A DNA stretch of 64,000 nucleotides from Labrenzia sp. PHM005 (lineage in GTDB: Bacteria; Pseudomonadota; Alphaproteobacteria; Rhizobiales; Stappiaceae): the NCBI RefSeq assembly GCF_006517275.1, contig NZ_CP041191.1:5451001-5515000 (forward strand), read 5' to 3'. Made by a program: the position numbers and the translations under genes. Each line of letters starts with the position of its first letter. Within the stretch, counting starts at the first letter, position 1. Shown here piece by piece: positions 1-9,066 of the stretch. Below the pieces are notes generated by a model that was given only the letters and a program-made list of their open reading frames with translations, searched no databases and was not told the origin of the DNA.

Positions 1-1
1 G

Positions 2-1063
2 GCTGAACGCACCCTTCATTTTGCAAACATCACGGCCACCTGGAAAGGCGCACCGACGTCGGATGAAATTCGCGCGAAGGACAAGGAAAGGCTGCTGGCC
101 GATCCGGTCTTGTCCGCCGAACTGGAAGAAGAAGAACGGGCAATTGCCGTAGAACTTCTGGCACTTCACAGTGCGGAGCAGCTGGCAGCAGCGTTCGTCA
201 AATTGCGTCAATCCCGCTTGCCTGCACCGGAAGATGTTGGTGAGCTGAATGAATCATCACTCAAAGGACGCGACGCCGGCGCACGTGGCGGCCGCAGCGC
301 CGAAATCACCGGCAAATTTGATGACGGTGTTTGGTTCTCATTGTCTCTCGGACATCGGCAGCGCGCAGAACCACGTTGGATCCTCCCACTGATTTGCCGT
401 GCTGGTCACGTCACTAAACGTGAAGTCGGTGCCATCAAGATCTTCCAGAACCAGCTCTATTTTGAAATAGACGGAAAACACGGCGAACGCTTCAACGAAG
501 TTGTCAAACGCGAAGGTACCGGCGAGGAAAACGTCAACATCACGCTTCTCGATGCGCGTGGCGGCAAAATCCCGCAACCGCCGAAGGAAGACAACTTCCG
601 GGGCGGTGGCAATCGGGATCGAGGCAACCGCTTCCGGGGAGATCGCGGAGACAGAAATGACCGCGGTGATCGCGGCGACCGCGGCGGCTACCAGAACCGC
701 CGGCCGCGCAAAGGCGATGCCCCGGACTATGAAGAGATGGGCCGGGAAGACACACTGAAACCGGACAGGCCGAAACGCGGCCCGAAGCGCGACTTCGATG
801 GTCCGCGTGGCAAAAAGCGCCGCCGGGACGACGGTGATGCCGCTCCACATCATCCGGCCTATGAACCGCTGGATATGAAGGCACTCTCCGGCGACCGGGA
901 CGGTGATGCCCCGCGCAAAGCCCGTAAGCCACGCGATACCGACGGTGAAGCCCCACGCAAAGGCAAACCGAAAGCCGGCGGCAAACCGGCCGGGGCCAAA
1001 AAGAAGGCGCCGAAGAAAAATAAACCGTCCCGTGCCCAGCGCAAGGCGGACCGCGCGAAGTAA
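2..1063 (+). CDS. DEAD-box RNA helicase, C-terminal part (5' truncated by window edge)
   Basis: The reading frame is open from base 2, so this is the 3' part of a longer gene. The visible part begins after the helicase core. At about residues 95-180 it carries a DbpA-type RNA-binding domain (GGRSAEITGKFDDG... to VNITLLDARGG), the RRM-like module at the C-terminus of DeaD/CsdA-type helicases. A long basic low-complexity tail follows, first with RGD/RGG-type repeats (GDRGDRNDRGDRGDRGG) and then Lys/Pro/Ala-rich to the stop. Such enzymes remodel structured RNA in ribosome assembly, mRNA decay and cold adaptation. The DEAD motifs lie outside the window, so the family rests on the C-terminal domain and tail. 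An intrinsic terminator follows directly. Confidence 0.8.
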   Translation, partial: AERTLHFANITATWKGAPTSDEIRAKDKERLLADPVLSAELEEEERAIAVELLALHSAEQLAAAFVKLRQSRLPAPEDVGELNESSLKGRDAGARGGRSAEITGKFDDGVWFSLSLGHRQRAEPRWILPLICRAGHVTKREVGAIKIFQNQLYFEIDGKHGERFNEVVKREGTGEENVNITLLDARGGKIPQPPKEDNFRGGGNRDRGNRFRGDRGDRNDRGDRGDRGGYQNRRPRKGDAPDYEEMGREDTLKPDRPKRGPKRDFDGPRGKKRRRDDGDAAPHHPAYEPLDMKALSGDRDGDAPRKARKPRDTDGEAPRKGKPKAGGKPAGAKKKAPKKNKPSRAQRKADRAK

Positions 1064-1066
1064 GTC

Positions 1067-1101
1067 AAAGGCCCACCTAAGCGTGGGCCTTTTCCTTTTT
1101 T
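1067..1101 (+). terminator. Intrinsic terminator of the helicase gene
   Basis: A 9-bp perfect stem (AAGGCCCAC / GTGGGCCTT, 1068-1076 and 1083-1091) with a 6-nt loop is followed by a T-rich tail. It starts 4 nt after the helicase stop codon. Confidence 0.85.
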
Positions 1102-1117
1102 CGGTCGTCTTCCTCGT

Positions 1118-1972
1118 CTAGAAGGCAAATGACAACCCCACACCAGCTTTGAACTGATCTGCGGACCCCTCATCCTTGACGATTGGACTGTCCGCCGCAT
1201 CACCCAACAAACGCGTATAAGATGCCCGGCCAACAAGCCCCCAGCGATCGGTCATCTTATATGTCATGGTTGCCTGGATACCGACGTCTTTCACACCTCC
1301 ATTGGCTGTGTAGGCTGCCAGGCCTGAGTTTATCGCACCAGCCCCGGTCACGCCGAAATATGTATTCATGTAGCCATCACTGGCGAAGCCAACTTCTGTT
1401 TCCAGTCCAACGCCAAGTCTCTCAGTCGCGGAAAACTGATATCCCGCCCGGATTTTGCCGCTTGTCCCTTCATGCACACCGGAAAGATCGGTCATCAGCT
1501 CTGCAGAAACCTCGAAAACATCCGATTGCGCGAGAAGGGAGTTGAACTGGTAGGCAACAAAACCACCCGCCTCAAAGGCCCCATCGATGGCGTCAAGTCT
1601 GTCGATTACAGTGTTCGATACATTGTCCCGCCCCATTCGGTACTTCACAGCCGGGCCAAATTGGAAGGCCGCATCTGGGCGCAAGTTCAGACTCGCTTCC
1701 GGTCCTTTGATTTCCAGACCCAACCCCATTGCCCTCAAGTTGGTGTAGAACTGAGGTATCGGAATGTACTCTTTGGCGCCCTCGTATTCAGGCTCAGCTG
1801 CTGCGCCAAACACCGCAACTCCATGGACTCCTTGCGCGGCACGGCTGCCCAGGTCGGCCCAGCCGACCGAATTGCTGCCGCTTAAATCCGCTGCAAGTGC
1901 TGGTACATGCGAGCAGCTTCCGACAGCAAATAAGGCCAACGCCCCAAAGGAACATCCTTTGTTCATGAACAC
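1118..1972 (-). CDS. MipA/OmpV family outer-membrane protein
   Basis: The protein is about 284 aa with an N-terminal signal peptide (hydrophobic FGALALFAVGS, cleavage near PALA-A). The mature part has alternating aromatic/polar beta-strand character, and it ends in an aromatic residue (GVGLSFAF), as expected for BAM-inserted barrels. MipA/OmpV proteins are outer-membrane barrels linked to murein synthesis scaffolding or osmotic/antibiotic response. A GGAGG site lies 8 nt before GTG at 1972, so I prefer that start. GTG at 1978 and ATG at 1966 remain possible. It is divergent from the TetR gene across about 275 bp, so control by that regulator is plausible but inferred. Confidence 0.8.
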   Translation of the reverse strand: MFMNKGCSFGALALFAVGSCSHVPALAADLSGSNSVGWADLGSRAAQGVHGVAVFGAAAEPEYEGAKEYIPIPQFYTNLRAMGLGLEIKGPEASLNLRPDAAFQFGPAVKYRMGRDNVSNTVIDRLDAIDGAFEAGGFVAYQFNSLLAQSDVFEVSAELMTDLSGVHEGTSGKIRAGYQFSATERLGVGLETEVGFASDGYMNTYFGVTGAGAINSGLAAYTANGGVKDVGIQATMTYKMTDRWGLVGRASYTRLLGDAADSPIVKDEGSADQFKAGVGLSFAF

Positions 1973-2247
1973 AGTCACAACCTCCGTCTAAATCCGGCCG
2001 TCTCTTATTCGACCGGCACACGGAAAGTGAACCGCTGCTAAGCAATGCAAAACTCGCGTTTCTGGAACTAGACGCTGCCGCTAAAAAGTGACGCAAACAC
2101 TGGATAAGTATAGGAAATATAGAAGTTATTTTTTTGCCTCCTGGACAAATCTATCCTTTCGAAATGAACACACTCGCGTTCTGGTCACATTTTTGACCCA
2201 TCTGCCTCTCTATGTGAGCGCGCAGTGCGGTGGAGGACGTTTTTTAT

Positions 2248-2883
2248 ATGGAGTTGAACAATGTACGCCGGCGGCGGCCGAAACAGCAGCGCTCGCGGCA
2301 GATGGTCGGCTTCATTCTAGAAGCCGCAACTCAAGTCTTTGATCAAAATGGTTATGAGGCGTCGACCACCAATCTGATTGCCGAGCGGGCGGGCATCAGC
2401 ATTGGATCCTTGTACCAGTACTTCCCAAACAAGGCTGCTCTGATCCTGGAACTGAAAATCGCGCACCGTGCGCAGATTCTTCACGCTGTGGAGGGAGCCA
2501 TGGCGTCCTCAGAACATCTGCCACTTCCTGATGCTATCCGGCGCATCGTCGACGCAAATTTCCAGGTGCACTTGGATGCGCCACGGTTGAATGCTGCGTT
2601 TGAAGAAGTGCTCCCGGCAAACACAGTGCAGTCCGACCAGGAGATGTTCCATCAGAAGATGGATTCCGCCGCCCGCACTTTCTTAAGCAGTAGACACCGG
2701 GAAATCGCAACACAAGATCTTGAGGCAGCAGGGTTTGTTATCCGAAATCTCATCCGCTCCGTGCTTCACGGTGCAATATCGGGCGGACAGATTGTCGATG
2801 ACCCAGACGCTATCAAAGCCCACTTGGTTCACAGCATCATGGGTTGTTTGAGGCCTCCCGCTACAGCGGTTCCGCCACATTGA
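2248..2883 (+). CDS. TetR/AcrR family transcriptional regulator
   Basis: This is a 211-aa one-component repressor. The N-terminus has a basic arm (RRRRPKQQRSRQ) and a classic TetR helix-turn-helix (ATQVFDQNGYEASTTNLIAERAGISIGSLYQYFPNKAAL, about residues 22-56). The rest is an all-helical ligand/dimer domain, and no ligand can be read from the sequence. A GGAGG at 2232-2236 lies 11 nt before ATG 2248, which supports that start over the in-frame GTG at 2230 that overlaps the SD. It is divergent from the MipA/OmpV gene, a likely target. A near-duplicate ACTCGCGTT(T)CTGG sequence occurs at 2052 and 2172 in the shared upstream region. Confidence 0.85.
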   Translation: MELNNVRRRRPKQQRSRQMVGFILEAATQVFDQNGYEASTTNLIAERAGISIGSLYQYFPNKAALILELKIAHRAQILHAVEGAMASSEHLPLPDAIRRIVDANFQVHLDAPRLNAAFEEVLPANTVQSDQEMFHQKMDSAARTFLSSRHREIATQDLEAAGFVIRNLIRSVLHGAISGGQIVDDPDAIKAHLVHSIMGCLRPPATAVPPH

Positions 2884-2887
2884 GCCG

Positions 2888-3331
2888 CTACTCGTTGACG
2901 ATCCCGGCAATCATCCAGTCTTCGCCGTCCTGGATCAGCTGGTAGTGACAAGTGAACTCGAAGACCGCTTCACCATCGGTGCTCTCCTGGCTCCAATCGA
3001 GGGTAACCAAAGCGGTCGTGCCACTGACATGGCTGGAGACCACTTGGAACTCCGAATGGCTAACACCTTCTTTTTCTAAGGCTTTCAAGAGCGCTTCAAT
3101 GTTCTCGATCAGCTCTTCATCGTCGTTGAAGACATGACCTTTCTCATGCTGCCAGATGATTGCAGGCAGCGCGAAGCAGTCGCAGATGCGCTCCATGTCA
3201 TAATCGTTGAAACCGGCCTGATAGTCATCGAACAGCTGGGCAATGGTTTCTTCCGCTTCACCATTGCCATTCAAGTCCGCACCATTGCCACTGTCATTTC
3301 CGGTTTGCTGGAAGTCGCCATTGTCTGCCAT
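2888..3331 (-). CDS. NTF2-like (SnoaL/DUF4440-type) small protein
   Basis: This 147-aa soluble protein has a Gly/Asn/Asp-rich N-terminal extension of about 25 residues. The NTF2-like cone fold follows: an ETIAQLFDDYQAGFNDYD helix, CDCFALPAIIW, and C-terminal strands TTALVTLDWSQE and FTCHYQLIQDGEDWMIAGIV. The family covers both enzymes and binding proteins, and no catalytic set is evident, so the role is unknown. A good SD (AGGGGG) precedes the ATG. It is co-directional with the exonuclease, 39 bp downstream of that gene's stop, so it may share its transcript. That position is where the DNA ligase of the repair cluster is often found. Confidence 0.7.
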   Translation of the reverse strand: MADNGDFQQTGNDSGNGADLNGNGEAEETIAQLFDDYQAGFNDYDMERICDCFALPAIIWQHEKGHVFNDDEELIENIEALLKALEKEGVSHSEFQVVSSHVSGTTALVTLDWSQESTDGEAVFEFTCHYQLIQDGEDWMIAGIVNE

Positions 3332-3370
3332 GTCTGCCCCCTGCGATCCGGCGTTTCAATTTTGTCCGGT

Positions 3371-4408
3371 TTAAGAAGCTGCCTGCCCTTTCACATCCAG
3401 CAAACTGGCGTCAGCCCCCTCTCCGTCATCATAGCCTATCATATTGAGCGGACGGGCCTTTCGTCCATTTAAATCGCACCAATGCACAAGAGCTTCTTCG
3501 GCGCCATGAGTGACCCAAATTCGTTCTGCGCCGGTTTCCAGAATTGTCCGGCAAAGGTCGTCCCAATCAGCATGATCTGAGAGGATCAGCGGCAATTCAG
3601 CGCCGCGCTGACGCGCCCTTGCGCGCACCCGCATCCAGCCGGACGCCATGGCGGCAACCGGATCGCCAAAACGCCGCGACCATCGGTCGCTGAGCTGGCC
3701 GGGCGGGCACACAACAATTTCCCCTTGAAGTTCCTTGCCGCGGTCACCGACCAATTCCAACGGCCCAAGATCCACACCCTGAGATTGATAGTAAACGCAA
3801 AGTTTCTCCAAAGCGCCGTGCAGGTAGATGGTCTTTTCGTAACCAGCGGCCCGGATTTCGGCGATCACCCGCTGCGCCTTGCCCAAAGCATAAGCGCCGA
3901 CCAGATGGGTCTGTTCAGGAAAAAGATCCAATGAAGAGATCAGCTTGGCGATTTCCTGCTGTGCGGGTGGGTGCCGGAACACCGGCAAACCAAATGTCGC
4001 TTCAGTGACGAAGGTGTCGCAAGGCACCAGTTCAAACGGAGCACAGGTGGGATCGGCCTGCCGCTTGTAGTCGCCGGATATGACCGTACGTTCGCCACCG
4101 GCCGACAGGAGAACCTGCGCGGATCCAAGGACGTGACCTGCCGGATGGAGCGACACCTCCACGCTGCCCACTGTCAGCGTCTCGCCGTAGCCGACGGCCT
4201 GCGCCTGACCGCAAAAATCAGTGCCATAGCGGACCGCCATGATATCGAGGGTCTGCCGGGTTGCCAGCACGGCACCATGCCCGGCCCGGGCATGATCTGC
4301 GTGACCATGAGTGATGATGGCCTTCTCGACAGGCCGTACCGGATCGATGTGCGCTTTGGCCAAAGGACAATAAAGCCCTTCAGGGGGCAGGGTCAGAAGC
4401 TCAGTCAT
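3371..4408 (-). CDS. Ligase-associated DNA damage response exonuclease (MBL fold)
   Basis: This 345-aa protein is a metallo-beta-lactamase/beta-CASP nuclease of the SNM1/YSH1-like type. The metal-binding motif HGHADHARAGH is near residues 33-43, with HVLGSAQVLL and an SGDYK metal site downstream and LSDHADW and VTHGAEEA in the C-terminal half. In Pseudomonas putida the homologous EXO belongs to a cluster with Lhr-Core helicase, metallophosphoesterase and ATP-dependent ligase. I chose ATG 4408 because the in-frame extension to 4516 would run over the start of the divergent helicase gene and adds an unconserved-looking arm. The expected ligase gene is not present next to it. Confidence 0.87.
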   Translation of the reverse strand: MTELLTLPPEGLYCPLAKAHIDPVRPVEKAIITHGHADHARAGHGAVLATRQTLDIMAVRYGTDFCGQAQAVGYGETLTVGSVEVSLHPAGHVLGSAQVLLSAGGERTVISGDYKRQADPTCAPFELVPCDTFVTEATFGLPVFRHPPAQQEIAKLISSLDLFPEQTHLVGAYALGKAQRVIAEIRAAGYEKTIYLHGALEKLCVYYQSQGVDLGPLELVGDRGKELQGEIVVCPPGQLSDRWSRRFGDPVAAMASGWMRVRARARQRGAELPLILSDHADWDDLCRTILETGAERIWVTHGAEEALVHWCDLNGRKARPLNMIGYDDGEGADASLLDVKGQAAS

Positions 4409-4471
4409 TGAGCTGACTATAGGCCGCGGAATTTGAATGGCCAGCTCTCGTAAAAGCACGCGGACACACTT

Positions 4472-6985
4472 ATGAATAGGATTATGGATGCCGCGCTTCT
4501 TCCCAACCGATTTCAAAGCTGGTTTGCCTCAAGAGGCTGGAACCCGCGCGCGCACCAATTGCAGCTGGTGGATCACCTTAGTGCGGGACAATCGACACTT
4601 CTGATCGCCCCGACCGGCGCCGGGAAAACCCTCGCCGGTTTTTTGCCCAGCCTGGTGGAACTGGAAACACAAGGAAAACGTAAACCGGGTCAGGCGGGTG
4701 GAATTCACACACTCTACATTTCTCCGCTCAAGGCGCTGGCTGTCGATATTGCGCGCAACCTCGAAGCCCCTGTCTCCGAGATGGGCCTGGACATTCGGCT
4801 GGAAACCCGGACCGGCGACACGCCCTCCCACAAGCGCCAGCGCCAAAAGCTCAACCCGCCGGATATACTTTTGACCACGCCGGAGCAAATTGCGCTGCTC
4901 CTGTCCGATCCAGCCTCGGCGAAGCTGTTTTCTTCGCTGAAAACGGTGATCCTCGATGAACTCCACGCCCTGGTCACTTCCAAGCGCGGCGATCTACTGG
5001 CGCTCGGTCTTGCGCGCTTGCGCCAGCTGGCGCCGGAGATGCGGACAATTGGCCTTTCGGCGACCGTTGCAGAGCCGGATGATTTGCGCGCCTATCTGGT
5101 TGGCCAGCCACTGGAAGACAAACGCACGCTTTCCTCGCTGGTAGAAGTCAGCGGTGGAGCGGAACCGGATATTTCCATTTTGGATTCGGAGGAACGGCTC
5201 CCCTGGTCCGGGCATTCCTCCCGGTATGCGATTGGCGATATCTATCAGCTGATCAAACAGCACAATGTCTCTCTGCTTTTTGTGAACACCCGCAGCCAGG
5301 CCGAGATGGTGTTTCAGGAACTTTGGCGGATCAACGACGACACGCTGCCAATTGCCCTCCACCACGGTTCGCTGGACGTCGGCCAGCGGCGCAAGGTGGA
5401 AGCGGCCATGGCGTCCGGACAATTGCGCGCGGTCGTCGCCACAAGCTCTCTCGACATGGGCATCGACTGGGGCGATATCGATCTAGTGGTCAACATCGGC
5501 GCGCCCAAAGGCGCCAGTCGTCTGGCCCAGCGGATCGGCCGCGCCAATCACAGGATGGACGAGCCGTCCAAAGCAATCCTGATTCCGGCCAACCGCTTTG
5601 AAGTTCTGGAATGTCAGGCGGCTTTGGCCGCATCGAAAAAGGGCGAGCAGGACACCCCGCCTTTGCGCAAAGGCGCGCTGGATGTGCTCGCCCAGCATAT
5701 CTTGGGCCTTGCGTGTGCCGACCCGCTGGATCCTTCACAAGCCTTTGATGAAATCCGGTCTTCAGAAACCTACCGCTGGCTTGACTGGGAGACCTTCGAA
5801 AAGGTGCTCGATTTTGTTGCAACCGGCGGCTACGCGCTCAAGACGTATGAGCAGTATGCCAAACTTCGAAAAGGCAAGGACGGGCTCTGGCGGATCGCCC
5901 ATCCGAAGATCGCACAACAATACCGCCTAAATGTCGGCACCATTGTCGAAGCGCCGATGCTGAAGGTGCGGTTGGTCAAATCAAAGGCCGCCGGGCGGCG
6001 GGCACCCATAGGCCGAGGCGGCCGGTTGCTTGGCGAAATCGAAGAGTATTTCATCGAGCAACTGGCGCCAGGCGATACGTTCATTTTTGGCGGCGAAGTG
6101 CTGCGTTTTGAGGGCTTGCGGGAAAACGAAGCCTATGTCTCCCGCGCCCAGACCGACAATCCGATGATCCCGTCCTATATGGGTGGCAAGTTTCCACTCT
6201 CCACCTATTTGGCCGAAAGCGTCCGGACCATGCTGGCGACACCCGACAGCTGGAAAGACCTGCCGGGTCAGGTCCGTGAGTGGTTGGAGATCCAGCAAGA
6301 CAAATCTTTGCTGCCAAGCCGCGACGGCCTTTTGGTGGAAACCTTCCCGCGATCCAACAAACATTACCTGATCTGCTATCCCTTTGAAGGTCGGCTCGCG
6401 CACCAGACCCTCGGCATGCTGCTCACCAAACGGCTGGAACGCATGGGCGCCCGTCCGATGGGTTTTGTCGCCAATGATTATGCTCTGGCGATCTGGGGTC
6501 TTGGCGATCTGTCGCTGCTGTTTTCGTCCGGAAAAATCCCGCTTAATGAACTGTTTGACCAGGACATTCTGGGGGACGATCTGGATGCTTGGCTGGCAGA
6601 ATCCAGTCTGATGAAACGAACTTTCCGGAACTGCGCAGTCATTGCCGGCCTGATCGAACGCCGACATCCGGGACAAGAGAAATCTGGCCGGCAGGTCACG
6701 GTGTCTACGGATCTGATCTACGATGTTTTACGAAGCCACGAGCCCGATCACATCCTTTTGCAGGCAACCTGGAACGACGCCGCGGAAGGACTTTTGGATA
6801 TCTCGCGATTGGGCGATCTTCTTTCCAGGATCCGCGGTCGAATCACGCATACTAGCCTGGAGCACGTGTCTCCTCTTGCCGTGCCGGTCCTTCTTGAAAT
6901 TGGCAAGGAACCTGTTTACGGCGAGGCGATAGAGTCCCTATTGGAGGAGGCCGCGTCGGAACTGCTTCTGGAGGCCATGGAATGA
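4472..6985 (+). CDS. Ligase-associated DEXH-box DNA helicase (Lhr family)
   Basis: An 837-aa superfamily 2 helicase of Lhr-Core type. Walker A is APTGAGKT (about residues 46-53). Motif II is DELH (about 162), and TIGLSATV, VVATSSLDMGID and QRIGRANHR are motifs III to VI. The winged-helix and Lhr-specific C-terminal region follows. Lhr-Core enzymes are ATP-dependent 3'-5' DNA translocases acting in DNA repair. The gene is divergent from the exonuclease, and its stop overlaps the pdeM start by 4 nt (ATGA), which implies translational coupling. A second in-frame ATG at 4484 is an alternative start. Confidence 0.93.
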   Translation: MNRIMDAALLPNRFQSWFASRGWNPRAHQLQLVDHLSAGQSTLLIAPTGAGKTLAGFLPSLVELETQGKRKPGQAGGIHTLYISPLKALAVDIARNLEAPVSEMGLDIRLETRTGDTPSHKRQRQKLNPPDILLTTPEQIALLLSDPASAKLFSSLKTVILDELHALVTSKRGDLLALGLARLRQLAPEMRTIGLSATVAEPDDLRAYLVGQPLEDKRTLSSLVEVSGGAEPDISILDSEERLPWSGHSSRYAIGDIYQLIKQHNVSLLFVNTRSQAEMVFQELWRINDDTLPIALHHGSLDVGQRRKVEAAMASGQLRAVVATSSLDMGIDWGDIDLVVNIGAPKGASRLAQRIGRANHRMDEPSKAILIPANRFEVLECQAALAASKKGEQDTPPLRKGALDVLAQHILGLACADPLDPSQAFDEIRSSETYRWLDWETFEKVLDFVATGGYALKTYEQYAKLRKGKDGLWRIAHPKIAQQYRLNVGTIVEAPMLKVRLVKSKAAGRRAPIGRGGRLLGEIEEYFIEQLAPGDTFIFGGEVLRFEGLRENEAYVSRAQTDNPMIPSYMGGKFPLSTYLAESVRTMLATPDSWKDLPGQVREWLEIQQDKSLLPSRDGLLVETFPRSNKHYLICYPFEGRLAHQTLGMLLTKRLERMGARPMGFVANDYALAIWGLGDLSLLFSSGKIPLNELFDQDILGDDLDAWLAESSLMKRTFRNCAVIAGLIERRHPGQEKSGRQVTVSTDLIYDVLRSHEPDHILLQATWNDAAEGLLDISRLGDLLSRIRGRITHTSLEHVSPLAVPVLLEIGKEPVYGEAIESLLEEAASELLLEAME

Positions 6986-7719
6986 CTGCCCTTTCGTCAC
7001 ACTTGCGCAAATATACGGCCGCGCCGGTGTGCCATGACATCCAGATCAACGGTCAGCTGGTCGGCCTGCACGATAGCGGCGTCCTGTGGTGGCCGGATGA
7101 ATCGACACTTATTGTCGCCGACCTTCACATGGAAAAGGGCTCCAGCTTTGCAAAGCGCGGCATCATGCTGCCGCCGTATGACACCGGGGCTACGCTGGAA
7201 AAACTGGCAGCCGTCATGGACGCCTTTGATCCGGCCCGGGTCATTTGCCTGGGCGACAGCTTTCACGATGCCGACGGCTCCGATCGCCTACCCGCCCCCT
7301 ACCGGGCCATGCTGACCACTTTGCAGCTGAACCGGGAGTGGATCTGGGTCACCGGCAATCATGACCCGATTGCACCGGTCCGCCTGTGCGGCGAAACGGT
7401 CGATGAAATCACGATCGGTCCACTGTCCTTCCGCCACGAACCAATCGAGACAATCGGCTCGGATGAAACCCGCGGCGAAATCTGTGGCCACCTGCATCCG
7501 GCCGCCCGCGTGCGCCGCTTCGGCCGATCCATCCGCCGTGCCTGTTTTGTCACCGACGGCAGCCGCCTCGTCCTGCCCGCTTTCGGTGCGCTCACCGGCG
7601 GGCTGAATGTGACCCACGACGCTTTTGGGCAGATCTTCGAACGCCGGAAGTATTCAGTCTTCATGCTCGGTAATGATCGGCTGTTCCCGTTTACCGCCAG
7701 CCGGCTGGTTGGGGATTAA
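6982..7719 (+). CDS. pdeM: Ligase-associated DNA damage response endonuclease PdeM
   Basis: A 245-aa calcineurin-like metallophosphoesterase. The binuclear metal motifs are visible in order: VADLHMEKG (about 46-54), CLGDSFHD (about 93), VTGNHDP (about 121), RHEP (about 152) and GHLHP (about 169). The characterised P. putida homologue is a manganese-dependent DNA endonuclease. Its start overlaps the helicase stop, so the two are one transcription unit. The gene converges on and overlaps the AI-2E transporter gene by 3-4 nt at the stops. Confidence 0.9.
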   Translation: MTALSSHLRKYTAAPVCHDIQINGQLVGLHDSGVLWWPDESTLIVADLHMEKGSSFAKRGIMLPPYDTGATLEKLAAVMDAFDPARVICLGDSFHDADGSDRLPAPYRAMLTTLQLNREWIWVTGNHDPIAPVRLCGETVDEITIGPLSFRHEPIETIGSDETRGEICGHLHPAARVRRFGRSIRRACFVTDGSRLVLPAFGALTGGLNVTHDAFGQIFERRKYSVFMLGNDRLFPFTASRLVGD

Positions 7720-8816
7720 GTTTCCTCCCCGGCCTTCACCCAAGCAATCACCAGCTCATAGAAAACCGCCAGGATGACCGGCCCGAGGAACATGCCGATC
7801 AGGCCGTAGGCAAGTGTGCCACCCAGAACGCCGATTAGGATCACAAGCATCGGCACATCCAGACCGCGCGACATCAACAATGGTCTCAGCACATTGTCGA
7901 CCAGCATCACCGGAACAATCAGCACGGTGAACAGCAGCGCAGGCAGAAGCTCCCAGGAACTCCAGGCCCAGATGATTGTGGGCAAGATGATCAGTGCCGG
8001 TCCGATTTGGACGATACACATGATCAAAGCGGCGAAGGTCAGCAGCCCAGCCATCGGAACGGCAAACAGGATCAGCAGCACACCTGTCAAAAGCCCCTGA
8101 ATTACGGCAACGCCAATTACACCGCGGGAAACGTTGCGGATTGTAGCGCCTGCCAGATCAACAAATTCAGCGCCGCGCGGAGCGATAATCCGATCTGCAA
8201 AGCGTTTTGCGCCAGAGGCGAGGGCCGGCCCCGGGACAAACAAACAGCCAGCCAAAATGATCGACACAATGAAGAACAAAACACTGCCGCTCAAAGAAGC
8301 CAGAACCGACAAGATCTTGCCACCAGCGGGCGCCACCAGTGGACCAATCTTGGTCAAGAATTGCTCCAGACTGCGGCCGGCCAGCTGCCAAAACTCGGCG
8401 ATCTTTTCACCGACAACGGGCAAGTCTGCCAGTTTTGGAGGAATGGGGGGAATAGCGACGCCGCCGGATGTAATGCCGTGATAAAGCCCTTGAAGCGTTT
8501 CAACGAGACTGACGACGAGAACAGCGACCGGGCCGATGACAATCGCCAGGCCGGTCAAGGTAATCACTGTGGCCGAGATAGCCTTCCGGCCACCAAGTTT
8601 TTCCGCAAGCCAGGCATAGACCGGATAAAGCGCGACAGTCAGAATCACCGCCCAGAGAAGAAAGGCAAAAAACGGCGCGACAAGTTGCAGGGAGAAATAG
8701 GCAAATACACCCAGAACCCCGAGCCGGATCGCGATATCGATCACCCGCGCATCTACGGAAGACTCCGTTTTGCTGCCCAAGTTAGATGTTGGTTCTGGAG
8801 TAGATTGATCGGTCAT
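7716..8816 (-). CDS. AI-2E family transporter (PerM/UPF0118)
   Basis: A 366-aa integral membrane protein. Paired hydrophobic segments follow a 25-residue polar N-terminus (LGVLGVFAYFSLQLVAPFFAFLLWAVILTVALYPVYAWLAEKLGG). A soluble loop of about 70 residues comes next, then C-terminal membrane segments with the family pattern VIQGLLTGVLLILFAVP and GVLGGTLAYGLIGMFLGPVILAV. The family includes AI-2 exporters, Na+/H+ antiporters and uncharacterised permeases, so substrate cannot be assigned. I chose ATG 8816, which has an AGGGGC SD and leads straight into the conserved region; the upstream extension to 8969 is Arg/Cys-rich and unlikely. Confidence 0.85.
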   Translation of the reverse strand: MTDQSTPEPTSNLGSKTESSVDARVIDIAIRLGVLGVFAYFSLQLVAPFFAFLLWAVILTVALYPVYAWLAEKLGGRKAISATVITLTGLAIVIGPVAVLVVSLVETLQGLYHGITSGGVAIPPIPPKLADLPVVGEKIAEFWQLAGRSLEQFLTKIGPLVAPAGGKILSVLASLSGSVLFFIVSIILAGCLFVPGPALASGAKRFADRIIAPRGAEFVDLAGATIRNVSRGVIGVAVIQGLLTGVLLILFAVPMAGLLTFAALIMCIVQIGPALIILPTIIWAWSSWELLPALLFTVLIVPVMLVDNVLRPLLMSRGLDVPMLVILIGVLGGTLAYGLIGMFLGPVILAVFYELVIAWVKAGEET

Positions 8817-9066
8817 GTTGCCCCTGTCGCGATCGAGTTGGAGAACGACACCACTCTCGTTGTGGCAGCCTACATGACATTCGGCGGTTTTGAAGCCAGT
8901 TCTTACTTCAACCCATTGCGATATCATTGCATCTATTTGGGACACGACACTTCTGCGCCTAAGGCGCACACGACGATCCAGGGACGGTCTTCGAAATCAC
9001 CAATAGATACCTTGAGGCCCTCAGGCGCCCGAGCCCCTAAGCCAAAACCACCGCTTAAGGCCGTGA

